A DNA stretch of 64,000 nt from Bacillota bacterium (GTDB taxonomy: Bacteria; Bacillota_A; Clostridia; Lachnospirales; Lachnospiraceae). The DNA lies in NCBI GenBank assembly GCA_023443625.1, contig JAEZTQ010000079.1, positions 1 to 64,000 of the forward strand. Direction: 5' to 3'. Numbering within the stretch: the first letter of the stretch is position 1; each line of letters starts with the position of its first letter. Positions 27,165-36,776 of this stretch are shown here, in pieces. A program made the translations under genes and the position numbers. Under the pieces are notes generated by a model that made no database searches, was not told the origin of the DNA, and saw only the letters and a list, made by a program, of their open reading frames with translations.

Positions 27165-28058
27165 ATGGCTATCGGTTATGCCTGTCTTACCATAGGAGTT
27201 CCAGGTACGGATTTATCTAGGTGTATTTTAAGAAATGCCTCAGAGGAGAATTTGAAGAGAATTACAGAAAAGAATCTATCCGCATTAGAGGCGATGCTTC
27301 ATTATAATATAGAAAATAATATAAAGCTCTTTCGTATCAGTTCGGATATTATTCCCTTTGGTTCACATCCGGTCAATCAACTGCCCTGGTGGGAGCTTTA
27401 TGAGAAAAAGCTTCTGGAGCTGGGACATAAAATAGCAAAGGCAGGAATCCGTGTCTCCATGCATCCTGGTCAGTATACAGTATTAAATTCTCCTAACTAT
27501 ACAGTAGTAGAAAATGCAATAAACGATCTGGAGTATCATAACCGCTTTCTTTCATCCCTTGATGCAGGTAAAGAGTGCAAACTTATTCTTCATGTGGGTG
27601 GAGTATACGGGGATAAGGCGAAGGCCATGGATGCCTTCCTCCTACATTATCATAAACTTAAGGATGGGGTAAGAAGGAGATTGGTGATTGAAAATGATGA
27701 TAGAAATTATAATATTGAAGACGTCCTTCAAATATCAGCAAAAACGGGTGCTCCCGTAGTATTTGATAACCTTCACCATCTCATTAATCCACCGGATTTT
27801 ATTATGTCCGACGCAGAGTGGATTAAGGTCTGCGGTAATACCTGGACCAAGGAGGACGGAGTACAGAAAATCCATTATTCCCAGCAAAAGGAGACAGGGA
27901 GACCGGGTAGTCATTCGGATACTATTAATATTAAGGATTTTGCAAAATATTATAGCCAATTGCCCTATAAAAACCTTGATATTATGCTGGAGGTTAAGGA
28001 CAAGAATATTTCTGCAGTAAAATGTAATAAGGCTATCTATCATAAAGATGAGATTTAG
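27165..28058 (+). CDS. uvsE: UV damage endonuclease UvsE
   Basis: 297 residues, usual length. The N-terminal IGYACLTIGVPGTDL and the metal-binding strands of its TIM barrel are visible: FRISSDIIPFGSHP, VSMHPGQYTVLNSP, LILHVGGVYGDK, LVIENDDRNY and VVFDNLHH. UvsE cuts DNA 5' of UV photoproducts with a three-metal site, an alternative to UvrABC. In spore-formers it helps outgrowing spores. It has its own AGGAGGT site and precedes a zincin gene by 60 bases. Confidence 0.96.
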   Translation: MAIGYACLTIGVPGTDLSRCILRNASEENLKRITEKNLSALEAMLHYNIENNIKLFRISSDIIPFGSHPVNQLPWWELYEKKLLELGHKIAKAGIRVSMHPGQYTVLNSPNYTVVENAINDLEYHNRFLSSLDAGKECKLILHVGGVYGDKAKAMDAFLLHYHKLKDGVRRRLVIENDDRNYNIEDVLQISAKTGAPVVFDNLHHLINPPDFIMSDAEWIKVCGNTWTKEDGVQKIHYSQQKETGRPGSHSDTINIKDFAKYYSQLPYKNLDIMLEVKDKNISAVKCNKAIYHKDEI

Positions 28059-28118
28059 CTTGCAGTTATCCCCCTATATGCTTTATATTATAATTAAAAA
28101 ACTAAAGGAAAAAGGAAG

Positions 28119-28733
28119 ATGGCGAATAAAAGTGATTTAGATAAGAAGAAGAGAGTGGATAATTTTCTGTATCAGCGGGAAATTATGCTAAACCAAGGAT
28201 ATAAAGCTCACAATGGAACCATATCGATAATAAAAGCAAATCTTATGGTATTTGTTACTGCAGGTCCTTTTGCCTTATTAGCAGTACTAATTTATCTTTT
28301 GTTATATGGAGAAATAATAAATTATGATAATTTGAACATAGCAAGCTACAATATCACGTTATTTCTTTTTATTATTAGCATTCCTGTCCATGAATTCCTT
28401 CATGGCTTCACATGGCATTTTTACTGTAAGGAAAAATGGAAGAGTATTCATTTTGGGGTAATGTGGAAGTACCTGACTCCTTACTGCCATTGCAAAGAGC
28501 CGCTCAAATTTGGCGGCTATCTGCTAGGTGTATTGATGCCCTTCTTTATATTGGGAATAGGGGGTTCAATCCTGGGTATTCTATTACAGAACGCCTTGCT
28601 GCTATTTTTTGGAATACTTAATATATTAGCTGCTGGTGGAGATACTACCATTGCGTTAATGCTACGTAAATTCCGTAAAGCTATTATAATTGATCATCCT
28701 AATGAGTGCGGTTTTGTAGCTTTTATGAAATAA
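28119..28733 (+). CDS. DUF3267 putative membrane zinc metallopeptidase
   Basis: 204 residues with four membrane helices. Helix 3 has the zincin motif: His91-Glu92 and His95 in PVHEFLHGF, followed by KYLTPYCHCKEPL and LPFFILGIGG-like segments typical of DUF3267. Such proteins look like intramembrane proteases, substrate unknown. It may be co-transcribed with uvsE. Its stop overlaps the converging kinase gene by 11 bases. Confidence 0.82.
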   Translation: MANKSDLDKKKRVDNFLYQREIMLNQGYKAHNGTISIIKANLMVFVTAGPFALLAVLIYLLLYGEIINYDNLNIASYNITLFLFIISIPVHEFLHGFTWHFYCKEKWKSIHFGVMWKYLTPYCHCKEPLKFGGYLLGVLMPFFILGIGGSILGILLQNALLLFFGILNILAAGGDTTIALMLRKFRKAIIIDHPNECGFVAFMK

Positions 28734-29631
28734 GAGATTGAATCTGGTCTAAGGTCGGTGGATTTAAAGGGAGGGGGAAGGCGGTACAAGCACAGCCTGC
28801 TGTTGCTGCAGCAAAGCTTACGATCTCATCATCTGTCATATTCTGAAGTACCGCATAAATACAACCAGCCTTAAAGCTGTCTCCCGCTCCTAGAGTACTT
28901 ACCACGTTCACACGGTAGGGTGTAAAATGCTTGGGAAGGGTCTCTTTGCCATCGTCCCTTCTTCCATATAGAATATCTTTTGCACCCAGGGTAAAGATAA
29001 CCAGTCCTTGGGTATTAGCTACATATTTCGTAAACAAATCATTACGGTCTTCCCCTGGATAATGGCCAGATATAAACTCATTGGATAATACATTGACAGA
29101 ACTTAATTGGTGTATCTCACTGTCATAGGGGCAATCTATGGTAACAAAGGGGGTATTGTTGTCTTTACATAACCTGGCAATCTTTAGGGATTTATCTTCA
29201 AACCAAGGGTCAAGGCCAACAACCTTGGAGTTTAGGACATCCTCCTCCTTTGGTTCGTTCCACCTCTTTAAGCCGTCGGTATAGTAACTACCAAAGGTTC
29301 CAAAGGGAGTTCTGGTGTGCTTATCAATAATTACATAATCTTCTAAGCCTTCAAAGGTTGTATCAAGATACATTCTGGAGATATCTACGGATTTATCCTT
29401 ATAAAATGCATGAATTTTTGGGTATGTATTGTTCCCCAGATAAGGACCATCCATAATAATGCTGCATCCTAGATTAGAGAGTATGGTTGCAGCTGTACCC
29501 GTTTCTCCTCCGGGTAGAATGTATTTTTCTTTGATTTCTCCATAGGTGTCAGGAGCAGGATAGGAATCCTTTAGCAAAAAACTGTTTGTAATTAATACCA
29601 TTCCATAAAGATATAAGTCATTATTTTTCAT
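28723..29631 (-). CDS. PfkB-family carbohydrate kinase
   Basis: 302 residues, GGAGG site before the ATG. It has the ribokinase-fold markers: PGGETGTAATILSNLG near residue 41 (substrate-binding) and VVSTLGAGDSFKAGCIYAVL (catalytic Asp in GAGD). It phosphorylates a sugar or nucleoside; the exact substrate cannot be told, and no transport genes sit nearby. Upstream lies one copy of the 94-bp hairpin repeat. Confidence 0.88.
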   Translation of the reverse strand: MKNNDLYLYGMVLITNSFLLKDSYPAPDTYGEIKEKYILPGGETGTAATILSNLGCSIIMDGPYLGNNTYPKIHAFYKDKSVDISRMYLDTTFEGLEDYVIIDKHTRTPFGTFGSYYTDGLKRWNEPKEEDVLNSKVVGLDPWFEDKSLKIARLCKDNNTPFVTIDCPYDSEIHQLSSVNVLSNEFISGHYPGEDRNDLFTKYVANTQGLVIFTLGAKDILYGRRDDGKETLPKHFTPYRVNVVSTLGAGDSFKAGCIYAVLQNMTDDEIVSFAAATAGCACTAFPLPLNPPTLDQIQSLIS

Positions 29632-29771
29632 TTCATGTCCTCCTTTAACCGCTTAGGCGGAAGTATATTTTACATGTTATGGTAAGTAATCAATATTTAC
29701 AAGGTATAATCTTATACATAAAATGTTCAATATAATATCAATATGGGTAGGATTATAGCAAGGAAGGATAT

Positions 29772-29872
29772 AGTGTGAATTATTGAAAAACATAATTCAC
29801 ACCTAGAAGTTTGTGCCTGCGTAATCCTCGGCACAAACTAACTCAAAGGGAAGGCATGTACTGTTAGTGTAG
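29772..29872 (-). repeat. 94-bp hairpin repeat, single copy (inverted)
   Basis: The complement of this stretch matches the tandem repeats at 36777-37056, including CACTAACAGTACAT, CCTTCCCTTTGAGTTAG and GTTTGTGCC...GGCACAAAC. Its arms form AGTGTGAATTAT/ATAATTCACACT-type and GTTTGTGCC/GGCACAAAC stems. It lies in the 357-base gap between the kinase and the HAD gene. Confidence 0.85.
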
Positions 29873-29966
29873 CAAAATATAATGCGGTTGCTTTATCCAG
29901 ACCATTTTGTTAAGATACATAGTAGCAACATATATAAATTGACAGCAGGTTACTATTTACTTGCTT

Positions 29967-29975
29967 TGTTATAAT
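29967..29975 (+). promoter_or_regulatory. Extended -10 promoter for HAD gene
   Basis: TGTTATAAT at 29967-29975 is an extended -10 element, 13 bases before the HAD gene's start codon. No matching -35 at 17 bases; a TTGACA at 29939-29944 is too far (25 bases). Confidence 0.4.
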
Positions 29976-29988
29976 TAAGGAGGTAATC

Positions 29989-30705
29989 ATGAATACATTT
30001 ATATTTGATTTAGATGGAACCTTGTTACCCATGCCAAGCTTAGATAAATTTATAGAGGCTTATATTAAAGCGTTAACAGATAAGATGATTTACTATGGCT
30101 TTGAACCTCAGCAGCTGGTAAAGGCACTGATGTCAGGTACTAAGTTAATGATTAAGAACGATGGTGCTATGACTAATGAAGAAAGATTTTGGAGTGAGTT
30201 TGACAGACTTTTCGGTAAGGAGGTCAGACAGTACGAGGGTGTATTTGAAGAGTTTTATCGTAATGAGTTTATATTAGCAAAGGATGCTACCTACACTCAT
30301 CCCCTTGCTAATTCCTGCATTCAATTATTAAAAGAAAAAGGTTATATGATTGTACTTGCAACAAACCCCGTATTTCCCAGAGTGGCAACTCAAAGTAGAA
30401 TGAAGTGGGCCGGACTTAATCCGGAGGATTTTGAACTTATAACAACCTATGAAATCAGTTCTTATTGTAAACCCAATATGGAGTATTATAAAGAAATACT
30501 TACCAAGATTAATAGGGAGGCAAAGGATTGTATCATGGTTGGTAATGATGTAACAGAAGATATGTGTGCGGCTCAATTAGGTATGGATACATTTTTGCTT
30601 ACAGAATGTCTGATTTGTCCTGAGGGAGAAGATTATTCTGGATTTTCACAGGGTGGCTTTGATGAACTATATGATAGGATCATGGCTTTACCAAAGATTA
30701 AATAA
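29989..30705 (+). CDS. HAD-family phosphatase
   Basis: 238 residues with an AAGGAGGT site. Motif I is FDLDGTLLP (Asp7 and Asp9), motif II lies in VLATNP, and motif IV in CIMVGNDVTEDM. A helical cap sits between motifs I and II (type C1). It is a Mg-dependent phosphohydrolase of unknown substrate, possibly sugar or nucleotide phosphates. It is a single-gene unit closed by a hairpin. Confidence 0.88.
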   Translation: MNTFIFDLDGTLLPMPSLDKFIEAYIKALTDKMIYYGFEPQQLVKALMSGTKLMIKNDGAMTNEERFWSEFDRLFGKEVRQYEGVFEEFYRNEFILAKDATYTHPLANSCIQLLKEKGYMIVLATNPVFPRVATQSRMKWAGLNPEDFELITTYEISSYCKPNMEYYKEILTKINREAKDCIMVGNDVTEDMCAAQLGMDTFLLTECLICPEGEDYSGFSQGGFDELYDRIMALPKIK

Positions 30706-30720
30706 TAATTGATATAAATG

Positions 30721-30769
30721 AATGCTTCTATCATATTGCTAAGAGACAATATAATATAGAAGCATTTTT
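30721..30769 (+). terminator. Terminator after HAD gene
   Basis: AATGCTTCTAT (30721-30731) pairs with ATAGAAGCATT (30756-30766), with an inner ATATTG/CAATAT stem; T residues follow. Confidence 0.8.
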
Positions 30770-30874
30770 ATGGAGCTTGCTATGAGTTTGTTGTAAACTT
30801 GATAGTATATGAGCCCTTATACTATGTGATCATTACTGATGCTATTGGGCAAATTATTAACTGTGAAGTATGAG

Positions 30875-31234
30875 TTAATAATAAAAGATAAAGACTGGAA
30901 GTAAAGCAACCCATACCAGATGAGATAGATTAACAAGGAAATAAATGATCAAGGATATATTTACTGCAATATTTGCAGATTTAAGCTGCATTGCATCCTC
31001 ATCTTTGATTTGCTGGTAAATGTAAAACAGAAGTATCCCAGGTAATAAAATCTTTACCAAAAGGCATGCCACAGGGTTTTGTACCGCTTTAACCATAAAA
31101 AAGTTAGCCTCAGCAAAATAGCCTGTTTTGAGTAATGATAAAGTAAAAATAATGTCTGTAACATTTAAGCAATAAAGAAGAATGAATTTCTTCTTAATAC
31201 TTTCTAGTTTATGGTCTTTAATAAATGCTTTCAT
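30875..31234 (-). CDS. DUF5658-like small membrane protein
   Basis: 119 residues from the ATG at 31234 (AAGGAGG, 7 bases spacing); a TTG three bases upstream is possible. Four membrane helices. The start YCLNVTDIIFTLSLLKTG followed by AEANFFM matches the DUF5658 pattern (LNxxDxxxTxxxL...EANPxM). Function unknown; it stands alone. Confidence 0.65.
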   Translation of the reverse strand: MKAFIKDHKLESIKKKFILLYCLNVTDIIFTLSLLKTGYFAEANFFMVKAVQNPVACLLVKILLPGILLFYIYQQIKDEDAMQLKSANIAVNISLIIYFLVNLSHLVWVALLPVFIFYY

Positions 31235-31411
31235 CAATACACCTCCTTGTAGTATTGTTTCCAGTAAAATGGTAATTAATCATGTCTGACAAACATTAAA
31301 AAGGATTCTTAAATCATAATAAAAAAAAGGACAAGGTGTAAACCAAAGTGGCGACACACTTGACACTAGATTTGTATAGGAAGGAACCATGGCTAGAACT
31401 GGAGGCGAAAT

Positions 31412-32107
31412 ATGAAAGAACTTAATATAAATGGAGTTTTAATAGAGCTGGAGAAGAAAAAAATAAAGAATATGTATCTTAAAGTATTGCCTCCGGATGG
31501 GAGAATACATATCTGTGCCCCCTTAAGAATGAGTGAGGAGGAAATAGGACGCTTTGTAATCGCAAGGTTTGATTGGATTGAGAAACAGCAGATTAAGATT
31601 AGAAATAGAAGTATACCTCATGAATTGTTCTATGAAAGCGGAGATGTATTATCTATATGGGGAAGGAAATATAACCTCATTGTTAATGAGAATAGAGGGG
31701 AGAACTCCTTGGATTTACAAGGAGATAATATAGTATTATCAATGAAGGGTACCTCTACCTCCTTACAAAGAAAGAAAGTGATATACACCTGGTACCGTAA
31801 GATATTAGAATCAGAGATCCACTGCTTATTAGAGAAATGGGAGAAGATAATGGGCGTTAAGGCGGAGAGCTTTACCATGAGAGATATGAAAACCAGATGG
31901 GGAACATGTAATGTAAGGACAAAAAATATCTGCTTAAATCTTCAATTGGTTACCAAAGATCCAAAGTGCCTAGAGTATGTTGTAGTCCATGAATTAGTTC
32001 ATTTGTTAGAAAGAAGTCACAATCAAATATTTAAAATGTATATGGATAAATTCCTTCCTAATTGGCGCATAATTAAAAAAGAATTAAATTCAACAATTAC
32101 TGAGTAA
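31412..32107 (+). CDS. YgjP-like M48 metallopeptidase (DUF45)
   Basis: 231 residues, GGAGG site. The zinc site is complete: His193-Glu194 and His197 in VVHELVHLL with His203 in ERSHNQIF. The N-terminal half shows the DUF45 pattern (KNMYLKVLPPDGRIHICAPL) and the pre-zinc MKTRWGTCN motif. Family members are cytosolic SprT-like proteins of unclear role. Single gene, ending before pdxR. Confidence 0.88.
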   Translation: MKELNINGVLIELEKKKIKNMYLKVLPPDGRIHICAPLRMSEEEIGRFVIARFDWIEKQQIKIRNRSIPHELFYESGDVLSIWGRKYNLIVNENRGENSLDLQGDNIVLSMKGTSTSLQRKKVIYTWYRKILESEIHCLLEKWEKIMGVKAESFTMRDMKTRWGTCNVRTKNICLNLQLVTKDPKCLEYVVVHELVHLLERSHNQIFKMYMDKFLPNWRIIKKELNSTITE

Positions 32108-32167
32108 GGTTATATAATAAATATTTGCCTTACTTCATGCTATGGAAATTCATGTCTACGGAACGGA

Positions 32168-33565
32168 TTAAAACCAGGCTTTTTGTAATAGTTGGACAGC
32201 CTTTACAATATTGTCCTCGGATATGGATGCAAAACCAAGTAAAAGGGTTGGTGATTCCTGGGGACAGGAATTATCAAAATAATACTGGGATATTCCGTAG
32301 GTCTTTACACCATGCTTTAAAGCCTCTTTTATCAACATTTCTTCAGACATGTGGTTGGGAATGCGCAGCAAGAGATGAAGGCCTGCATCTGCTCCAAGGA
32401 CTTCTATCCCTAGGTTTTTTTCTGTTATGGCTTTTACCAAAGTATCACGTTTCTTCTTATATATGGTTCTCATCTTATTTAGATGTCTTTCAAAACTACC
32501 ATTTTCTATAAAACGGCATAAGATTTTTTGTTCCAGCATGGGTACTGGACATAGGATATAAGAGAGCTTCTCTCGATACAGCTTCATTAGGTGGGAAGGA
32601 AGTACCATATAGCTTACACGTAGGGTAGGAGATATGGATTTAGAAAGAGAGCCCATGTAGATAACCTTTTCGTTGGAGCTTAGACCCCAAAGGGCGGGGA
32701 TGGGCCTTCCACTATATTTAAATTCACTATCATAATCGTCTTCAATAAGATATCGATTTTCTCCTTCATTTGCCCAATTTAGTAACTGTATTCGGCGATT
32801 AATAGGCATAACCAAACCAGAGGGAAACTGATGGGCAGGAGTAATGCAGAGTACATTTGCATTGCTTTTCCTTACTTCTTCGGGATTCATACCATTCTGA
32901 TCAATGTTTATTGCTGTAAAGCTAGCACGATTGGCAATAAAAAGCTGATTTAATTTCTCATACCCGGGGTTTTCAATTCCATAAATACTGTTTTTATCCA
33001 GGAGTTGAATTAAAGTCTGGAATAGCATCTCTGTACCGGAGCTTATGACTATCTCATCGCCGGTGCAATTAACACCCCGGGATTGATGGAGATATTCTGC
33101 AATGGCAGTCCGTAATCTATCATATCCTAAAGCATCCCCTGGTTGTATAAGCTCAGTATCATATTCATTAATAACTTCCTTGGCAAGCTTTCGCCATTGA
33201 TTAAAAGGGAAGGAGGGGAAATCAACCCCATGATAAGTAAAGTCAAAGCAAACCTTTGGCTGTACTAGGGGCTTTTTTGACACTATATGGGGATTTACCT
33301 GTAAATTCTGAAGGTTGTCAATTTTACATACAAAAAAACCTTTTTTTGCTTTTGATAATATGTAACCCTCTTCTATTAATTGGTCATATGCCGCCTGAAT
33401 TGTATTTTGACTGATACCAAGATAAGCGGACAGCTTCCTTTTTGAGGGTAGTTTCGTATCAAAGGCTATCTTTCCTGATTGGATCTCTTTCTTAATATGA
33501 GAATAGAGCTGCTGATATAGGGGTTCTTTACTTTCACTATTAAGTTGTAATGTAATCATATCCAT
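32168..33565 (-). CDS. pdxR: MocR-type regulator, likely PdxR
   Basis: 465 residues. The N-terminal GntR winged helix (PLYQQLYSHIKKEIQSGK, LGISQNTIQAAYDQLIEEGYI) is fused to a type I aminotransferase fold with VISSGTEMLFQTL, the PLP-region EDDYDSEFKY and YMGSLSKSISPTLRVSY (Schiff-base Lys in GSLSKS). It stands divergent from pdxST, so it is called PdxR, an activator of PLP synthesis that senses PLP through its aminotransferase part. The likely start ATG is 33565, with a GAGAGG about 12 bases off; ATG 33559 is near. Confidence 0.9.
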   Translation of the reverse strand: MDMITLQLNSESKEPLYQQLYSHIKKEIQSGKIAFDTKLPSKRKLSAYLGISQNTIQAAYDQLIEEGYILSKAKKGFFVCKIDNLQNLQVNPHIVSKKPLVQPKVCFDFTYHGVDFPSFPFNQWRKLAKEVINEYDTELIQPGDALGYDRLRTAIAEYLHQSRGVNCTGDEIVISSGTEMLFQTLIQLLDKNSIYGIENPGYEKLNQLFIANRASFTAINIDQNGMNPEEVRKSNANVLCITPAHQFPSGLVMPINRRIQLLNWANEGENRYLIEDDYDSEFKYSGRPIPALWGLSSNEKVIYMGSLSKSISPTLRVSYMVLPSHLMKLYREKLSYILCPVPMLEQKILCRFIENGSFERHLNKMRTIYKKKRDTLVKAITEKNLGIEVLGADAGLHLLLRIPNHMSEEMLIKEALKHGVKTYGISQYYFDNSCPQESPTLLLGFASISEDNIVKAVQLLQKAWF

Positions 33566-33604
33566 AAAACATCTTAACCTCTCAATTCAAATATAATATT
33601 CTTC

Positions 33605-33666
33605 TTCTGATACCATTAAGTTCATTGATTCTGATACTTACAACAATGCCAGATTGGTAATATAAT
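33605..33666 (+). promoter_or_regulatory. pdxS promoter with direct repeats for PdxR
   Basis: TTACAA (33638-33643) and TATAAT (33661-33666) are 17 bases apart. Two copies of TTCTGATAC lie at 33605-33613 and 33629-33637, just upstream of the -35, where a MocR activator would sit. Confidence 0.65.
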
Positions 33667-33734
33667 AAAACAAATTTTATATTTAGTCAAGATATATAAA
33701 ATCTATTAAAAGATGAGGAAGGAGAAATATTTAT

Positions 33735-34607
33735 ATGAATCAAAGATATGAACTTAATAAGAACTTAGCACAGATGTTAAAGGGTGGTGTTATCATGGAT
33801 GTTACCACGCCGGAGCAGGCAAGAATAGCAGAGGCTGCCGGAGCATGTGCAGTTATGGCCTTAGAGAGAATACCAGCAGATATTAGAGCTGCGGGTGGAG
33901 TATCTAGAATGAGCGACCCAAAGATGATTAGAGGTATCCAGGAGGCAGTATCCATTCCTGTTATGGCTAAGGTACGAATTGGACATTTTGCAGAGGCTCA
34001 AATACTTGAAGCGATTGAAATTGATTATATTGATGAAAGTGAAGTACTTTCACCTGCGGATGATACCTTCCATATTGATAAAAATAAATTCAATGTACCT
34101 TTTGTATGCGGAGCAAAGGATCTAGGTGAGGCACTTAGAAGAATAAAGGAAGGTGCCTCCATGATACGAACCAAGGGGGAACCGGGAACAGGAGATGTAG
34201 TTCAGGCAGTCCGTCATATACGTCTTATCACGCAGCAAATCAGACAGCTGACCAATATGAGAGAAGATGAATTGTACCAAGCAGCCAAAGACCTACAGGT
34301 ACCCTATGATTTGGTGGAATATGTGCATCTCAATGGAAAGCTACCGGTAGTTAATTTTGCTGCAGGTGGTGTAGCAACGCCTGCTGATGCAGCACTACTT
34401 ATGCAGTTAGGAGCAGAGGGAGTATTTGTTGGATCAGGTATCTTCAAATCTGGAAATCCTGCAAAGCGTGCCCAGGCAATTGTTAAGGCTGTTACAAACT
34501 ATAATGATCCCGTGCTTTTGGCTGCTCTATCCGAGGACTTAGGAGACGCAATGGTAGGTATTAATGAGCAGGAAATAGAGCTTCTAATGGCTCAGAGGGG
34601 TATATAA
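33735..34607 (+). CDS. pdxS: Pyridoxal 5'-phosphate synthase, synthase subunit
   Basis: 290 residues, strongly conserved. It is the TIM barrel that builds PLP from ribose 5-phosphate, glyceraldehyde 3-phosphate and ammonia. Catalytic lysines lie in [10 protein letters not shown] and in the [12 protein letters not shown] segment; [19 protein letters not shown] is typical. Start after AGGAGAAAT. The gene is followed by pdxT after 4 bases. Confidence 0.97.
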   Translation: MNQRYELNKNLAQMLKGGVIMDVTTPEQARIAEAAGACAVMALERIPADIRAAGGVSRMSDPKMIRGIQEAVSIPVMAKVRIGHFAEAQILEAIEIDYIDESEVLSPADDTFHIDKNKFNVPFVCGAKDLGEALRRIKEGASMIRTKGEPGTGDVVQAVRHIRLITQQIRQLTNMREDELYQAAKDLQVPYDLVEYVHLNGKLPVVNFAAGGVATPADAALLMQLGAEGVFVGSGIFKSGNPAKRAQAIVKAVTNYNDPVLLAALSEDLGDAMVGINEQEIELLMAQRGI

Positions 34608-34611
34608 TCCT

Positions 34612-35190
34612 ATGAAAAGAATTGGTGTATTAGCTTTACAGGGAGCCTTTGCAGAGCATATAAAGATGATCCAAGAGCTGGGAGCAATAGGAATTGAACT
34701 AAGACAAAGAGCTGATTTAGAGAATAACCAATTCCATGGATTAATTCTTCCTGGAGGAGAGAGTACAGTTATTGGGAAATTATTAAAGGAACTTGATATG
34801 TTTTCAACGATTCAGAAATTGATTAATGATGGAATGCCCGTCATGGGAACCTGTGCAGGCTTAATCCTGCTAGCAAAAGAAATATCCAATGATGCCAATC
34901 GCTATTTGCATAGTATGGATATTAAGGTAAGACGTAATGCCTATGGCAGGCAGCTGGGTAGTTTTCATATTTGCAGTCACTTTAAAGGGATTGGTGAGAT
35001 ACCCATGACATTTATCAGAGCTCCTTATATAGAAGCTATAGCGGAGGAAGAGGGAGTGGAGATACTTGCCAAAGTAGAGAAAAACATTGTGGCTGCAAGA
35101 CAAAGGAATATGTTGGCCCTTTCCTTTCATCCGGAACTTACCGGTGATACAAGAGTTCATCGCTATTTTATGGAAGAAGTAATGTCATAA
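34612..35190 (+). CDS. pdxT: Pyridoxal 5'-phosphate synthase, glutaminase subunit
   Basis: 192 residues. The class I glutaminase triad is visible: nucleophile Cys in MGTCAGLILLA, and His-Pro-Glu in LSFHPELTGD. It starts GVLALQGAFAEH, as PdxT does, and LPGGESTVIGKL binds substrate. It feeds ammonia to PdxS. No clear terminator immediately follows. Confidence 0.97.
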   Translation: MKRIGVLALQGAFAEHIKMIQELGAIGIELRQRADLENNQFHGLILPGGESTVIGKLLKELDMFSTIQKLINDGMPVMGTCAGLILLAKEISNDANRYLHSMDIKVRRNAYGRQLGSFHICSHFKGIGEIPMTFIRAPYIEAIAEEEGVEILAKVEKNIVAARQRNMLALSFHPELTGDTRVHRYFMEEVMS

Positions 35191-35415
35191 TATGTGAATT
35201 AATACAGTGATATTACTTGGTTTTTAAGGCTTTAAAGAGGGACTAATCAGGGGTAGTTATAGGATGAAAATATGAGTTTTTGGTGAAAATGTATAGTTTA
35301 ATATGATTTTTTTGTGAAAAAGATTGCGTCCTTTGTAGTAATGTGCTAAAATACATCCTTGGGTCGAGGGTATCAAATATTTTACTTATATTTGAATACA
35401 ATTTTATGAAAGAGG

Positions 35416-36639
35416 ATGAATATTACGGAGAATATAGCACTTAAACGTCGGGTTGAAGTATCCCTGACAGGTATTAATATTGCGACTTATACTGCTGCCG
35501 CAATCTTTTTACCCTACATTTTATCAACAATTATACTTTGCTTTCTATCTATTTACATTATTGCAAACAAAGAAACAAGAAAATTAATTTTTACCAGCAA
35601 AAATTCAAAGATTTTAAAAATTCTAATGGCTTATGTACTAATCATACCAATTATTTATAGAAATTGGTTGGGACTTGCAGCAGGAGTTGGGGTGATGCTT
35701 GCGGTATTCTTAGGTCTCTATATTCGCAGTATCATGACGAAGGATTTATTTGAGAGAATTTTAAGTTTATTATGTGAATTCAGCGTAATCAGTACAGGTT
35801 ATGCAATTATAGAGAAAACAGTCCATTTACTTGATGGTGGAAGAAGCGTACATAGAATATCTGCTGTGTTTTTCCATCCAAATTATTTTGGTACAGTTGT
35901 GGGTACGGTGATTATTATATGTGCCTATAAAATACTTACAAATCAAAGTAATAAACTGTTTTACTATATAGTAGCAGGCCTCAATGTAATTAGTATGTAC
36001 CTATGTAAAAGCATGTTTGTCTGGGTGGAGGTCTTTGTAGGTATTACTGTATTGCTTTTCCTATATAAGAAGCATCGTCTTCTTGCAGCTTGGCTGACTG
36101 CGGCAGTAGTTGGTGCCTTTATGATACTATTTTTGAATTATAACATCATTCCACGACTCTATGATGTGGAAGTAACTTTAAGACTAAGACAACAAATATG
36201 GGAGCTAACCATTGGTAGGATATTAGAGGCACCTATCTTTGGTAATGGATTTTATTCCTTTATGTATTTGTTTGATGAATCTTATCGTAACCAAGTTATC
36301 CCTCATTCCCATAGCATTTATCTTGATATGCTTCTTAACTTTGGTTTGGTAGGATCAACAATCTTTATGATTTATATGGTTAAGTATTATAAGTCAGTAA
36401 TTCGTATCTGCTTTAAAGAGAAGAATGTAATGATAACTTCACTAATTTTAGCCGTTTCAGCAGCAGCAGCGGTTCATGGAATTACTGATATCACACTTTT
36501 GTGGGTACAGACCCTGCCCCTATTTGTTCTTATTCTCTCTGGCTTGGGAGCTTTTGAGAACAAGGAGAAGGATGCTATGAGTGTGATACCCTATGATATT
36601 CTAGCAGAGATATTGGATAGTAATATCAATGTTAAGTAG
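35416..36639 (+). CDS. O-antigen ligase/polymerase-like membrane protein
   Basis: 407 residues with about ten membrane helices. The Wzy_C pattern lies in the C-terminal half: VEVTLRLRQQIWELTIGRI, PIFGNGFYSF and the exposed HSHSIYLDMLLNFGLVG. Such proteins ligate or polymerise glycans onto a lipid carrier at the outer membrane face. Here it could act in teichoic, capsule or exopolysaccharide synthesis, but no glycosyltransferases lie nearby, so the product is unknown. A GAGG lies close before the ATG. Confidence 0.8.
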   Translation: MNITENIALKRRVEVSLTGINIATYTAAAIFLPYILSTIILCFLSIYIIANKETRKLIFTSKNSKILKILMAYVLIIPIIYRNWLGLAAGVGVMLAVFLGLYIRSIMTKDLFERILSLLCEFSVISTGYAIIEKTVHLLDGGRSVHRISAVFFHPNYFGTVVGTVIIICAYKILTNQSNKLFYYIVAGLNVISMYLCKSMFVWVEVFVGITVLLFLYKKHRLLAAWLTAAVVGAFMILFLNYNIIPRLYDVEVTLRLRQQIWELTIGRILEAPIFGNGFYSFMYLFDESYRNQVIPHSHSIYLDMLLNFGLVGSTIFMIYMVKYYKSVIRICFKEKNVMITSLILAVSAAAAVHGITDITLLWVQTLPLFVLILSGLGAFENKEKDAMSVIPYDILAEILDSNINVK

Positions 36640-36643
36640 ATAG

Positions 36644-36754
36644 AGCAAATTTATGCTGCCAACCAAATTTGCTGTGTTTTGGCAGTATGTAGTATTAGTA
36701 TAGCAAAATATGAATCAAGGCTTGTGAACTTAATTCTTGGGTTTACAAGCCTTG
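36644..36754 (+). terminator. Two hairpins after the ligase-like gene
   Basis: AGCAAATTT (36644-36652) pairs with AAATTTGCT (36665-36673); CAAGGCTTGT (36716-36725) pairs with ACAAGCCTTG (36745-36754), followed by TTTCG. The first is close to the stop and followed by TGTTTT. Confidence 0.6.
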
Positions 36755-36776
36755 TTTCGTATATAATTTGAGATAT

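Noticed and set aside
32125..32511. 128-codon plus-strand frame over the end of pdxR
   Set aside because: Antisense to the aminotransferase domain, with no ribosome site.
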